The notes under the pieces: model-generated
Told to the model about the DNA's origin: nothing
The model's input: only the letters and a program-made list of their open reading frames with translations
Database searches by the model: none
Shown: positions 1-11,951 of the stretch, one piece after another
Position numbering within the stretch: the first letter of the stretch is position 1
How the letters are laid out: each line of letters starts with the position of its first letter
Made by a program: the position numbers and the translations under genes
Assembly: GCA_015179125.1 (NCBI GenBank)
Contig: WHVA01000346.1
Location: forward strand, 1-64,000
Length of the DNA stretch: 64,000 nt
Direction of reading: 5' to 3'
DNA from: Gautieria morchelliformis
Lineage: Eukaryota; Basidiomycota; Agaricomycetes; Gomphales; Gomphaceae

Positions 1-170
1 GAAAATGGGAACATGTTCAGGATAAAAGAAGAGCATGCAGGAAAATCCGACATAGGATATTAAAGAGAAAAAAAAGCCTGCACAGGACAGGGTGTGTCGA
101 CAGAACCCTTCCTTCAGTCGGAGTCGGGACGCGTCACGTCACGTGAGATCATGTACGTAGTGCCACCCGT

Positions 171-653
171 GTGTGCACTATGACCAACAAACTTTGGGAC
201 CCCACAGCATCGCTATCCCAGTTTCCCATGCCTCTCTCTTCGATGCCCAGAAAAAACGCGAGAAAACGAAAGCGTCCGCCCATTAACCTAATCTCTTCAG
301 AAGAATCGGATGGTCCAGTCTTTCCTTCCATCCATGTGAATCTTCCGCCTAAGAAGACCAACCGCGAATCCAAGTCCATTCCCCAACACGTGGCCCGTCA
401 TGACTCGGAACACCCTCCTTCTTTATCTAGCTTGTCAAGCATTTCGACTGATAAGAATCTTTCGCCAAAGAAGAGCGACCGCGAATCCAAGTCCATTCCT
501 CAACATGTGGCGCGTAACGACTCGGAAAACCCTCCCTCTTTATCTAGCTTGTCTAGCATCTCCACTGATGAGGATGAACCCGACCTCGAGCTCGACTTGA
601 GCACATTTGGCAAGGCTCGCACTGCGAAGTGTGTTCTGTCTCCCACACATTAA
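171..653 (+). CDS. Hypothetical low-complexity protein exon with tandem duplication
   Basis: Open frame of 160 codons. A basic stretch (PRKNARKRKR) near residue 27 looks like a nuclear localisation signal, followed by Ser-rich and acidic sequence. Two tandem copies of a 39-residue unit (about 347-463 and 464-580, containing RESKSIPQHVAR and PPSLSSLSSIS) differ at few positions, so the 117-bp duplication is recent. The stop at 651-653 may lie inside an intron, because sequence from about 689 on the same strand is again coding-like. This is probably the 5' exon of the gene that continues to 2725. No known domain is recognised; no function is assigned. Confidence 0.45.
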   Translation: MCTMTNKLWDPTASLSQFPMPLSSMPRKNARKRKRPPINLISSEESDGPVFPSIHVNLPPKKTNRESKSIPQHVARHDSEHPPSLSSLSSISTDKNLSPKKSDRESKSIPQHVARNDSENPPSLSSLSSISTDEDEPDLELDLSTFGKARTAKCVLSPTH

Positions 654-688
654 GCACAGATCTCATCCACATCCTAGACTCCCAGATC

Positions 689-1137
689 CGTCAACATATT
701 CTGTGGCACCACTCGGGGTAGGGCCGAGACGGTCTGCGCGGCATGCGGATCTTCCAGCACCCGACTACGCGAGAAACTGGAGCTGTTCCGTGCTATAGCC
801 CCCCTCTGGAAGGGTAATACGATGTTGATGCGAAGGGCAAAGGCAAAGCGATGGTGCCCGATGCTTGCCCACTTGACATGCTACTCAAGGACCGCGATCG
901 TGAGGGTGCACGCAAGGCCCGTGTTGAGAGGAAACGGAAGCGTGCCATTCAGACGCTTCTGCCTCTGATCCGGCGTTATCCATGGGCTCCATATTTTTGA
1001 AACGCCTAAGCGCGTTCATCCTCAGGCACAGACGAAAGTCCCTTTAGTGATATGTGGTCCCCTCACGATGGCCCTGCTCTTTTGATGGGAGCCGCCGCTC
1101 GCGAAGAATGGCTGGGTAGGAAGGGGGCCAAGCGGTA
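689..1137 (+). CDS. Probable internal exons of the hypothetical gene, or decayed coding sequence
   Basis: Short coding-like frames on the + strand: a segment from about 689 with a CxxC pair (VCAACG) followed by a charged helix (LREKLELFRAIAPLW), a second from about 822 rich in Lys and Arg (KARVERKRKRAIQ), and a third ending at 1137 (AAAREEWLGRKGAKR). They lie in different frames. I could not place convincing donor and acceptor pairs between all of them, so either small introns were missed or the region has indels. The basic composition matches the exon at 171-653. Function unknown. Confidence 0.3.
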
Positions 1138-1411
1138 GGAAAGATTCTAGACAGCGATCTCAAAAGAAGAGCAACACTGAGGAGAAACAAAGTGATGTTT
1201 TGTTTTGGGAGTAAAGACGTCAAGGTGACCACCTTCCTCATGAGTTCTCGCACTAGCGTTAAAACGTTTTATTAGCAGGGTGATAATGACATCGTTCCCG
1301 ACTTGGTGGCGCCAAACTCCTGCCACCCTCTTTTGACTGCCTTGAACGATGCGATGAACCGCAAGGGTATAGGACACATTTTGTTTGATATTTCAATTGT
1401 TCAAGGTTGCT

Positions 1412-2725
1412 ATGTCAGAGTATGAGGTTGCCTCCCATCTGCTGGATTCTGGCGCTCTTGCATCTGCCCCAATTTCAGCTCCACTTTTGGACTGGCTCTT
1501 TGCCGCAGGTAGGCCCTCTATGTTATTGCCTTTCCGTTGCTTACTTGTGCGAACGCAGCCATGTCCACGGCATGTCGAGATCTCTCGCTGTCAGCTTATC
1601 GATCTTTGTTGCTGTTGCATCGCGAGGTTTGCTCCACGGCAGCATTGGCCCGTCCATACCTTAGCCCCACGCGCCTCCTCACACCACTCATCAAGCTCGG
1701 CGTGAATACGCAAGTCGCTGCAGCGTTTGGAGCTGAGGCGGACGCCATGGTGTCTCCCACGGGTATGAGTTCGGAACTGAAAGCGGAGATGTTGTGCCGT
1801 TTCTTTTCTATGCTCGAGGTGCTCGGTCGGTCTGTAATGTGTTTGTACTACTCTGCCTCGGTTTACATCTGACACTTTGTTTGAGTTAGCTCCCAAAGCA
1901 TAGACCCCGCGGCAATACCTTCCATTGTATCTATTCTTCTTCTCCTCTCCCTAGACCCGTCCGCGGTCCCCGAACTCCAGCAAGACGCCGTCTCCGCAAT
2001 CGAAGCCGTTCTCGCAAGCCCAACCGTGACCCGCACCGTCGAGCTCGATACCTGCAAATTTGTCTTGCGCGTCACGAAAGAAATGGGATTCACGCCTGAT
2101 CTCCAGCTACGCCTTCTTGCGCTCCTGCCTGGGTGTAGCGCTAATTCAGGGCGTGTACGGCGCTGGATCGCATGGGCGATGCTCGGAGGCGACCTGCACA
2201 CCTTCCACGCCTGTTCAGATGTCCCGCCTATCCAATTGATGCTTGATTTATTTTCCAAGACCGCTCCTGGCGTCGTGAAACTCGGAGTGACGCCCGACAC
2301 AGACTACCAACACCTCGGCGCCCTCGTCAACATACTCTCGGTGGCCATGACGGACGTCGATGCGTACGTCCGCCATGCCAACGGCAGCGGCAGTGTCTTG
2401 ACCAGAAATGTGTACGAAGCACTCGAGCAGATGAACGGGAAGATTGGTATGTACTTAATGCTATTAAACCTTTTATGTTAGTTCAACACTAAATCCTTAA
2501 TCCTCCGAGTCATTAGTGGATGATCGGGCGGCGCACATGGATCGCACCAAAACGAAGGAGGCCATCAACAGGCTGCACAAGCGGCTTATATACCAGCGCC
2601 ATGCGGTGCTGGAGACGTTGCGTACGAAGACAGGGAAAATGGATCAGTTCCTCGTTGCTAAGCCCAAGTCTGCAGCGTCACGGACCAAAGTCCAAGGCGG
2701 AATAGAGCCTGCCAAAGGCGAATGA
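1412..2725 (+). CDS. Hypothetical helical protein, multi-exon (C-terminal part)
   Basis: Exon chain supported by phase-consistent GT-AG introns: 1412-1508, intron 1509-1558, exon from 1559, an intron ending at 1954, exon to about 2445 (donor GTATGT), and a last exon from about 2517 to 2725. The second donor is either GTATGAG near 1765 or GTCGGT near 1825; both keep frame. The product is mostly alpha-helical with no membrane segment. The C-terminus (HKRLIYQRHAVLETLRTKTG) is basic, ending in a Lys-rich tail. ATG 1412 is the first Met in the frame, but the protein may start further upstream with the exons at 171-1137. I do not recognise the family. Confidence 0.5.
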
Positions 2726-3197
2726 AGGAGGTCCGCCTGAATATTTGCTAGCACCAAGACGTACTATGTCTACAATACTACTGTACTGTACTGTAATGGG
2801 ACCGACGTATTTGTTTTGAACCTCACGCTCTTGTCGTTGTACGCGATGGCTCGACCTGCGTACGTGCCACTAGTGACTCAGCGTCATGAGCATGGAGTGT
2901 GTAAGTGTCTTTATTTTTGTTTAGCTGATTGTCATACTATTATCTACCACAAAGTCTCTACTTGTATTAGTGACTGTCCTACAGTAACCGTGTCACATTA
3001 ATTGCATGCCATGTACTTACATGGTTTCTCCATTCTATTAATTTGATAGGCCAGCTTCCGGTACATTATTCAATCGCATGCTTAGCAGGCATATGAAATA
3101 TTGACTGGGTATCAGAGGTATGGAATTCAATTAGCACAGCAGATGTCAGAAGAATATACATCTATATTACACACTAAACAATCAGTACTGCAGTCTT
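2726..3197. other. Intergenic region, AT-rich, no gene seen
   Basis: Short frames only. The region lies between the 3' end of the + strand hypothetical gene and the 3' end of the - strand GPCR gene, so the two are convergent and this interval should hold both 3' UTRs. A run of CTGTACTGTACTGTA near 2780 is a small tandem motif. Confidence 0.4.
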
Positions 3198-5073
3198 TTA
3201 TCCCCCTGAGGACTTATACTTATCCCCGCCACGGTCAATGAACAGTACACTCTCCTCCCCACCCGACTGAAAACCTTTCGGAGCGTGACCACTGTAGAGG
3301 ATCACGGGGGTATTGGCAGTGAGGGGGGACGCAAGTTGAGAGCCGGGGGATTTAATAGGCTTTAATTCGATCTCCCCGTCGTTGGACGTCGAATTATCAT
3401 GCATGGTGACTTGTTGGGTGGTGATACGGATCCCTGAGGCGGGAGCATTATTTCCTTGTGTAATGAAGTTCTTCCGTGTAGTGAGGAATAATATTGTATT
3501 TGATAGGCCTTAAGCGTCAAGGGTGACTCTCGATACAAGCACGGAATAATAATGAAGATACTTACCACTACTTCCGAAACATATACCGGCGAAGACCAAA
3601 AGACCGAATGGTGGCTCCCAGCCAGCCAATACACCCATTCGGCATACCGAAACGGGTATCACCACCACAGCGTATACTATTCCACGACCATGCATGAGAA
3701 ACAGGGCATACAGTGATTATATTACTCACACACAGGATACCACATGATCCGGCGGGCAACTCGTTTCAACTGCGCATTTGTTGCAGGTACTAAGGAACTC
3801 TCGTATACTATGGACTCCCTGATGCTGCCAAGGTAGGTCGATGCCGGACGGCTTTCACCCGTGACCAAGTTGGCACGATGAAGTCTTCCCGTCTCGCGAG
3901 GCTTTTCATATGCAGGACGTTGCCTTGTGGGCGAAGAAACTTGTGGTGCAGACAAATAAAGGGGAGGCGGACGACGGAAGTGAAATCGGACTTTTCCAGC
4001 ATCATCATAAGTGATGAAACCGGAGAAGCGTAGTGAAATGAGTGCTGATCGCATAATGAATGGTCGTATGTGCGCGACGAACTGCAAGAGCGGCGTACTG
4101 TATATTATGAACGATGAACCTAGAGCTGCGAATACCCAGCCCTATGAATAAGTCAGTACAACAAATCAGGGTATATACAGCAGATATCAGAACAGTAGCA
4201 AAATACTGACGTAAAGAAATATCAGCCGTTCTGCGCTGTATCCTGTCCCAATCCAGCACCATGCACCGCTGAGCCCGTAAAACGACCCGCGGGTGGGTGT
4301 CTGGATTACTGTCGGTCCAAGGATGGGGGCAACTATCAACATCGACCACCCGGCAACAAGAACACCCAGCACACTCCAGCGGTGTGGCTGTTTGATTAGG
4401 AAAAGAAGCCTAAGGTAGGCACGTGTCAGAGACGGCGTAAGAAAACTTGCTCATGAAGCGAGCTAAGATGACCCGGGACAACGCAGCATGCCTGGGTGAC
4501 CGGCAAAGAGATCATACCAACCAAAATGTGTGAAACGCAATTGCGGTGGACCAAATGGCTGCTCCTAGGTCACCGATTTGTGACACGACTCCCTGTATCA
4601 TACATATTATCCCGTCGTCCATCATACCTTTTGCTGCCCAGTGAAAATTGAGCGCAAACGCAACCCCTTGAAGAACCGAATGAGGCGAGACTACCAATCT
4701 TATGGTGGGGCGTACCTTGCAAAAAATCACTTACGACTAAAGATATCAAATACCAACCCAGGGACGATAATGTAAATGTACGAAGGCCACGGGAGAAAGG
4801 TTTCGATTTGTCGCCCGCAGAATACGCATTCCACTACATGCCAATGGAGCTGATCAGCCAGCCCACGATGCAAAGACAGCAACCGACTGACCCCAATGTA
4901 GGACAGAAAAGCGAACGTTGACAGGGCCGAGACAAGGCCGGCTGAAGCAATGAGCTGCGTAGGGTCAACGTGAGCATGACTTCGATTGGACTTGGTAAAG
5001 AGACTTGTCTTACCCCGAGGCCGACTCTGTGGCCTACGCTTGGAAAAGCCTGCCATCGTTCCTGCGTAGACAT
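3198..5073 (-). CDS. G protein-coupled receptor, fungal cAMP-receptor-like (Git3/Crl1-like) family
   Basis: A complete seven-exon gene, all junctions phase-consistent: 5073-5014, 4954-4735, 4666-4518, 4409-4211, 4141-3730, 3676-3566, 3508-3198 (about 486 aa). Transmembrane helices are visible in order: TM1 (LIASAGLVSALSTFAFLSY), TM2 (IYIIVPGLVFDIF), TM3 (QIGDLGAAIWSTAIAFHTF), TM4 (VLGVLVAGWSMLIVAPI), the conserved loop FYGLSGAWCWI...Y..ER typical of this family, TM5 (WVFAALGSSFIIYSTPLL), TM6 (WYPVLYAVVVIPVSV after a basic ARR), and TM7 (GLLVFAGICFGSSG followed by LSNTILFLTTRK). It should sit in the plasma membrane and signal through a heterotrimeric G protein; the ligand is unknown. A long hydrophilic third intracellular loop and a Ser/Gly-rich tail are typical. 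Start choice: the ATG at 5073 alone splices in phase into TM1. No in-frame stop. Confidence 0.9.
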
Positions 5074-5699
5074 CTTCTGGCAGGTGGATTGGAACCGACT
5101 GTTCAAGCTTCAAAGTGGAGAGACAAGAGACATGACACCCACGACCACGAAGTGTGAGCGCTGAGGATCGGCGCTGAGACGGTGCTACTAGTATACCGGC
5201 GGCCTGTCCTCATTGACACCGCCACGAAATTTCACGATCCATATGGCAGTACGTTCGGCTCCCAGGGACCTCGAGCACCAGTGCGGGGTAGGCGGTAACC
5301 GCCATTTACCCCATGTGTCAACAGCTGACTGAAACCATCATCAGTTCCCTGCAGATTGTCGAGTACGACTGTACAACTTCTGGATCTGAGGTATCAAGAA
5401 GGCGATCGCAATATGGCCATAGGTACCGCTGACCACTGCAGCGAATACAAGTGGGTGAGACACCAATCTATGAGATCCGAGTCATTCGCGGTGCTTTTCA
5501 CAATCACCAGTTCATCAACAACTTGATTAAACACGGGCGTCTAACCAATGGCTCATTTTAGACAAGGCACGAGACAGTCTCCCGCAACTGAGACATACTT
5601 AGCTGATGGCCTGCCTACCTACTACTTACTGTAGTTAATAAGTACTGCCCTATCCATCACCATAACCCATGCTGCATGGGAAGTTGGCTGCCGAAGCGC
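5074..5699. other. Upstream region of the GPCR gene, no gene seen
   Basis: No convincing ORF. It should contain the promoter of the - strand GPCR gene and the downstream flank of the - strand NACHT-WD40 gene A. I see no certain TATA box for the GPCR gene. Confidence 0.35.
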
Positions 5700-6146
5700 T
5701 GAGCGCTCTCGGTATATATATATATCGGCTAGTCAAGCTCGTGATATCAGAAACAAGCAATTGGGAGTCCCAACTTGGTCAACCCTTGTCAGGTTGTAGG
5801 AGAATCAATCACCTCTCCCATATCACGCCTGACATGTATATTTGAGTTTTTCCCTGATCAGAGCGTCGTTGCACAAGATGTATACTGTCAAACTTCAAGG
5901 AGCGACAATACACCTGAATGTTGCCCGGCAAAGCTCATGCAACCCCTCTGCATTGCGTCCACAATGTACCATGCACAAACCGGCTGAGATCAAGTTTTGT
6001 CGACCCATCCGCAATGACTGCAGTGTTCTCTGGCCACCACAAACCTAATCGTGACCACGGTGGTATCCAAAGTAACAGCTCGGAGGGCGAGTTACGCATC
6101 CATCCATCTTCTAGCTCTGAGTGAGTTTGAAACCAATGGATCATGG
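5700..6146 (-). repeat. Duplicated 3'-end segment of NACHT-WD40 genes (copy 1)
   Basis: Includes the last coding exon of gene A and about 230 bp of its 3' flank with GGTATATATATATATCGG at 5710-5727. The same arrangement recurs at 55620-56102, including non-coding motifs such as TTTTTCCCTGATCAGAGC and TTGCACAAGATGTATA. A third, coding-only relative is at 18936-19147. The homology outside the exon shows that the copies arose by DNA duplication. Confidence 0.75.
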
Positions 6147-9100
6147 CTGTTGGAGAATATCAGTACTTTTCGGCAAAGCGCAGAAGGACTTGGTGAGAAT
6201 GCGACTGACCGTCTTGGCCTTCGAGTGTTCGTGAAGCGCCCGGGTTTGAGTCCGCGTCCCACACGCGGATCGCTTTGTCCCAAGAGCCCGACACAATCCG
6301 CTTGCCGTCCCGCGATAAGGCAACAGAGTAGATCCATTCGCGGTGACCTTTGAATGGCCCTGCAATGACGTCACCGGTCGTTACATCCCATACCCGAATG
6401 GTCTCGTCATACGATCCCGACACGATCCGCTTGTCGTCCAGCGACAACGCCACAGAGCTGACCGCGTTGGTGTGGCCTTCGAATGGTCCAGAAACGACCT
6501 CGCCGGTTGTGATATCCCTCACCAAGATCATTTCATCAACCCCTGAGACGATGCGTTTGCCGTCTTGACAGAACGCCACAGAGTAGACAGAGGAAGTGTG
6601 GTTGAAAGGTCCTGAAACGAGCTGGCCAGTGTCTGCATCCCATACTCGGGTCGTGCCGTCCTCAGATCCCGACACGATCTGCTTGCTGTCAGGCGAGAAC
6701 GCCACACAGTCGACACAATGGGTGTGACCTTCGAATGGCCCTGAAACGCCATTGCCAGTCTCTGAGTCCCACACGCGGATCGTCTCGTCATTGGATCCCG
6801 AGACGACGCGCTTGCCGTCTGGAGAGAACGCTACCGAGCAGACACCGCCTGTGTGGCCTGTGAATGGCCCAGAGATGACCTCGCCAGATTCTCCGTCCCA
6901 CACCCTGATCGTATTATCCCAAGATCCCGAGACGATACGCTTGCCGTCAGGCGAGAATGCGACCGAGCTGACGCCCCCCGTGTGGCCCTTGAATGGACCC
7001 GAGACGAGCAATCCGGTCCCTGTATTCCACACACAGATTGTCAGGTCCGAAGAGCCCGACACGATGCGTTGGGCATCCTGAGAAAAGGCGACAGACAAGA
7101 CTTGGTCAGAATGGCAATCGAACGACCCTGACACGACCTCGTTCTCTGCATCCCATAACCGGATCGTGCCGTCATCAGATCCCGACACGATACGCTTGCC
7201 ATCCTGCGAGAACGCTACCGAGTAGACAAACTTGGTGTGGCCTTTTAATGGTCCTGAAACGAGCTTGCCTGAGTTTACATCCCATACTCGGATCGTCTGG
7301 TCGTCGGATCCCGACACGATGCGCTGAGAATCCTGCGAGAACGCCACAGCATGCACCCACCCGGCGTGCCCTTCAAATGGTCCTGAAACAAGCTCGCCTG
7401 ACTGAGCATCCCACACTTGGATCGTCTTGTCGCCGGATCCCGACACGATACGCTTGCCATCCTGTGAGAACGCCACAGCGCTAACCAAGTGAGTGTGGCC
7501 TTCAAATGGTCCTGAGACGACCTTGCCACTGTCTGCATCCCACACCAGGATCGTTTTGTCCCGAGATCCCGACACGATGTGTTTGCCGTCCTGCGAGAAC
7601 GCCAAAGAGTAGACACCGGCGGTGTGGCCTGCGAATGGTCCCGAAACGACCTTACCCGTCTCAGTGTCCCATATCCTGATCGTCTTTCCAGCAGCCCCCG
7701 ACACAATCCGTTTGCCATCCTGCGAGAACGCGACGATGCTGCCAGAGTGGCTAGTGTATCCCGTCGGTGGTTCTGAAACGATATCCCCAGTCTCTGCATC
7801 CCACACCTTTCTTCCCGTTTTAATGAGCTTGCCGTCCGAAGAGAAGAAAATGGACGTCGTTACGGCCGAGTCGACCCAGCCAGCGTAGCCTGTGGGTGGC
7901 CCTGGAACGACCCCACATGTATCCGTATCCCACATACGGATCGGGCGTTCATAAGATCCCATCACAATGTGCTTGCCGTCTTGTGAGAATGCTAATGATA
8001 TCACCCCTTCTCCGTAACGTTGAAAGACATTCTGACTAAGTGGCCAACGGACCATCTTGCCAGACGCGACTTGAAGTACCCTGGGATACCGTGGGAGGTA
8101 TGTTTGGGAGACTTTGGACTTCTCAGGTGCAAACGGGAGTGCCGATAAGTAGATATGGGGGACACTCTCAGACATTACACCCCCGAAGGCGGCGGTAAAC
8201 TTGCGGGCATCTGTCGCGAATCCTGTAATGTCATTATCCTGAGGTTCATTAGCTTCATGTCAGAGCTTGTCTATTGAACACATAACCCACTGCGAAACTC
8301 ACCTGACTCCAGACAATGGTTGATGAGAGCGCCGCCGATGCATCGGATACCTTCTTGAGTAAACTCAGAACTTCTAGCCAGTAGAGTAGATTAGTCTCGA
8401 AGAACTCCTTGACTTTTGCACCTAAACCCGGTGTAAAGGTGGTGGCGCGAACATGGTCTGCCCAAAAACGACAAGAGTAGGAAAGTTGTGAGGATATATG
8501 CTTCTTGGTCCGTGTCGCCAAGTCGACAACATCGTCGTTGCACAGATGTGAAGTTTCAAGCTGACAAATGTTGAAACAGAGTTCATCCTTCATCACGCGC
8601 AAGGATGAGAGCGCAAGGCCGTCGTGGTGCAAAGATGTGTCGATGTAGTATGATCCACTCCGGTTGCGATCTGTCAAGAAGTCACGGAAAGACGTGTGCA
8701 GCGGATTGATCGGGTCAGATTCTTGAGTAGGAAGGCTCAAAAGAGCGCCCATGGGTCCAACTATATCATCAACCTCAGTACCCGACTCATCCCCATGGCA
8801 TAGCTTCTGCAGGGCAAACATCGAGAGGGGTTCTTTGGCAGTCAACATGCAACCCATCATCAAGCGAAAGCGATGCTTGACATCATCCGTCAAGTCTTCG
8901 CCATCCCCGAATATCTCCTGGAGGATGCCGAGATACAGGTTATCCACCCCACGGAGGTTCTTGACTAAAACCTCCTCCAGTTGCTTAACATGATTCTGAC
9001 CATGCTTCCCATCTCCTTTGATAAATCGACAAGCAGTGGATGCCCACTGAAAGTGACCTTCAGCTTTCTCAACTAATAATCGACACCAGCCTTTGTTGGG

Positions 9101-11318
9101 CCATTTGTGCTCGAGGGCCGGAATATTACGTAATTGGTCTTCCACAAGGCGGGCGACGGCATCGGCAGGGTTCGGGTCAATGTCCTTTAAGGACCGGGCA
9201 AGGACGTGCTTCTTCCCAAGAAGGGCGTCCTGAATGTCTTGCTCAGCACGGGAAGTGATTAGAACACGGAGATTGGACGGCAGTTCTGCAGCTTCGTTGC
9301 CAAGAACAGATAAAAGAGGCCGGCGAGATTCCAGGTCTCCGCTCTCATCTAATGCGTCAATGACGATCACCGTCGGTCCAACGGTGGCTAGGCCCTGGGC
9401 GGGATCCAGAATGAACCGCCTGAACTGCTCAATAGGCGCGAGTGTCTTCCGAAGTTCTCGATTCTCCCGAATCACTTCCAATAAAGATGCCTTGCGTTCT
9501 GGATCCAGATCAGCTAGACCGCGAGCAATTGTGCTAAAGACATTTCTGGGGGTGCGTTCTGTCTGGTCACCGCGGTCAAAACAGTACGATGATCCGAGCC
9601 GTTTGAGCGTGTCAAATCGTCGAGCGACCTCGTGAGCAATTGCAGACTTGCCGGCACCCGCAACGTCGTGCAATAAAAATATCCGGGGGGTCTCGTCGCT
9701 ATCCTGGTGGACCCAATCCCATATCTCCGCAATAACCTTCTCCCGAGTATCCGGTAGACATCCTTTACTAGGATCGAAACGAGCTCCATTTGCGTGAGGC
9801 ATGTCATTAAGCTGAACTTCCCCGGCTGGTTGCAAAGTGTATTAGCCTGGGCAAAGGCCGCAAATAAGAAAACTCGCCGATTTCCCCGACAACATTCAGA
9901 ACACGTAGTACAGTGATTTCAGTATGAATCACGGCATGCTGTTGTAACTCCAACTTGAGTTTGCTGAAAGATTCTTGGTATTGTTTGACCTTGCTATCGA
10001 CATCCGACACTAGATTTTTCGCGGTTCTTTTCCCTGAACGATGGTCAACAAAGGCTATCGCCACCTGACAGAGAGGGAACCAACATACAGAAGTTCTTGT
10101 TTTTGGCGTAGTCGCGGATGAAGTAACTACACTGTATCGTGCCAGTTGTCAAAGACATGATAATTCGCTTTTGCGAATCAATTGTCTTCAACGCCTCTGC
10201 CGAGTGGACGAACGTATAGGTGTCTCCAACGGTTTTCGCAAGCTCATTGATGCTATCGTCCCGGTCCACCTGAGCAATGATCGTCTGGCCAGAGGTCAGA
10301 TATATCTATCCAGCTAGTGGATGTGATATGTTTACTTCGTGCGCAATAGATAGGATAGACCATGCCATGTGTGCATAAGGATGGACCTAGAATAAAGCAA
10401 ACCGTGTCCATGAGATGACCTGGGAGACCCCCGGCGTTTGAACCATACCTCTGAGGCCTTATCTACAATCTCGGTAAACAGCTTGACTTTGTCCAAGAGG
10501 GGGGCCCCAAGCCGATGTTATCGAGATGGCAGCATTGGTGGTGGAAGTGGCGCCATCGACCACATCCCCTGCACCAATAAGCGGGGACGGCGCGAGGTTC
10601 ATATTATCGACCCCTTTCACATCGTTGACTGCTTCGTTTAACTGGTCCGCCAGCGCCTCGTCGGACGTCGTGAAAGACGAAACGTTGAACTCTAGGATAG
10701 TCTGAATCTCGTGCATCTTCCCTGCCTTATCGGATTTGCGCAGTTTGCGAAGAACGGCTGCTGTGTTCGATGATTAGGTGTGCACTCAATCGTCGAGCGA
10801 CGAGGGCTGACCTCCTGTTGCTCCCTCTGCAACCAGTAACTCAATCCTCTCCTTTGCAAAGCCGATGCATTCATCACGTGTAAAGATACGGCGCCCGTAG
10901 ACTTCGATTTGTAATACGGAGGACCCATGCAAGTCGTTGCTGGGCATGGATTTAAGTCGCTTGAAGATAATAACACTGGAATTAAACGTACAAATAGAGT
11001 GTCTCATTCCACGAGGCAGTATTGCCTCTCGCAGCTACCGCAGTCTTCTTGACATCCTTATCGACAAAGAGTTTCACGTAGTAGTTGCCGGGACGTTTGC
11101 AGAACAGTCCGACATGGGGAAGGTGATTGCATTTCAAGCCTGTTGTCGATCGCGTAAAGTCAGTATACAATAGACAGAGTAAACGAAAGAGTCTTTCCTG
11201 TAACATTGACCGCCCTTATTGCTGCAGGAGTACTTCTGGAGTCAAGGATTGGCTAACTAGAGAAGTTATGGTGGACCTACGGTACTGCGCCCTCATCCTT
11301 GCTATTATCGTTGTTCAT
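5935..11318 (-). CDS. C2-NACHT-WD40 NLR-like protein A (HET-E-like)
   Basis: Exons resolved: 11318-11281 (start MNN), 11139-10992, 10939-10812, 10760-10449, 10386-10336, 10284-10089, 10033-9878, 9825-8303, 8238-6210, 6146-5935; the junction between exon 1 and 11139 is unresolved. The C2-like domain (HVGLFCKRPGNYYVKLFVD, then ASWNE and IEVYG) is followed by a helical region, the NACHT NTPase (P-loop DVAGAGKSA near 9655; Walker B VIVIDALDES near 9360), 14 WD repeats, and a C-terminal exon (ELLLWIPPW...TKLDLS.F.HGT.WTQCR) recognised at the end of basidiomycete NACHT-WD40 proteins. Such proteins are fungal NLR analogues: ligand binding to the propeller is thought to trigger NACHT oligomerisation. 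Relative to paralogue B, one extra base in the run GGGGGGCCCC (10499-10508) breaks frame within exon 10760-10449, so this is a pseudogene or there is a consensus error. Confidence 0.85.
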
Positions 11319-11951
11319 CGTTCGCAGTGTTCGACGTAGGTGGTAGATGGAAAAAGACGACGACAGAGCCGCCGCATGCTGCCGTGAAGAAACTCCATTA
11401 GCTTTACGCGACGTCCACGCGGGTGCCCGTTGCGCTAAGTGCTCACGCCACTGTGGGAAAAATCGCCGCAACCCCGCTCATGCTGATTCAGAGTCGGGTG
11501 CTTACTAGCCAGTCTCTTGGTCGCTGTTTACAGGAACAGCCAGAGCTAGGCTCACATATTGCTGCGCGCGCGGCGCGTCTCATCGATATTTGTAGATCAA
11601 ATCTTGAAGGCCACAGAGATAGATAAGTGTAAGTATTTCGGCTATGTCTGATATCCAAGCTACTTTAGTACTTATTGCAGGTCATTCAGTTGGTACCGGA
11701 ACAGGTATCGCGGCGAATTGTCCTAAATCACGTCCACATTTCCGAAGGAATTATGGCAGGTTAACCACTAGGTCGTGCAGCAACACAGGGTAAACCGAAC
11801 TTATGTACAGTGATACATGCGGTGTTCATTAGAATTCTCACTGCCAGAATAGTAGAGGAACCTACAATACTAGGGTATGGTGCTTGTCAGTCGTCCACGA
11901 AATTTGAGTTTGAGAAGAAATATTGTCGCACGCATCCTACAGACACATAGA
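11319..11951. other. Intergenic region between NACHT-WD40 A and the RING gene
   Basis: No coding region recognised. It should contain the promoter of NACHT-WD40 A and the 3' flank of the RING gene, both on the - strand. No TATA or other motif stands out. Confidence 0.35.

Noticed and set aside
5710..5727. TATATATATATA as a promoter TATA box
   Set aside because: It is downstream of the - strand gene A, and recurs inside the duplicated 3' segment at about 55628, so it is part of a repeat flank.
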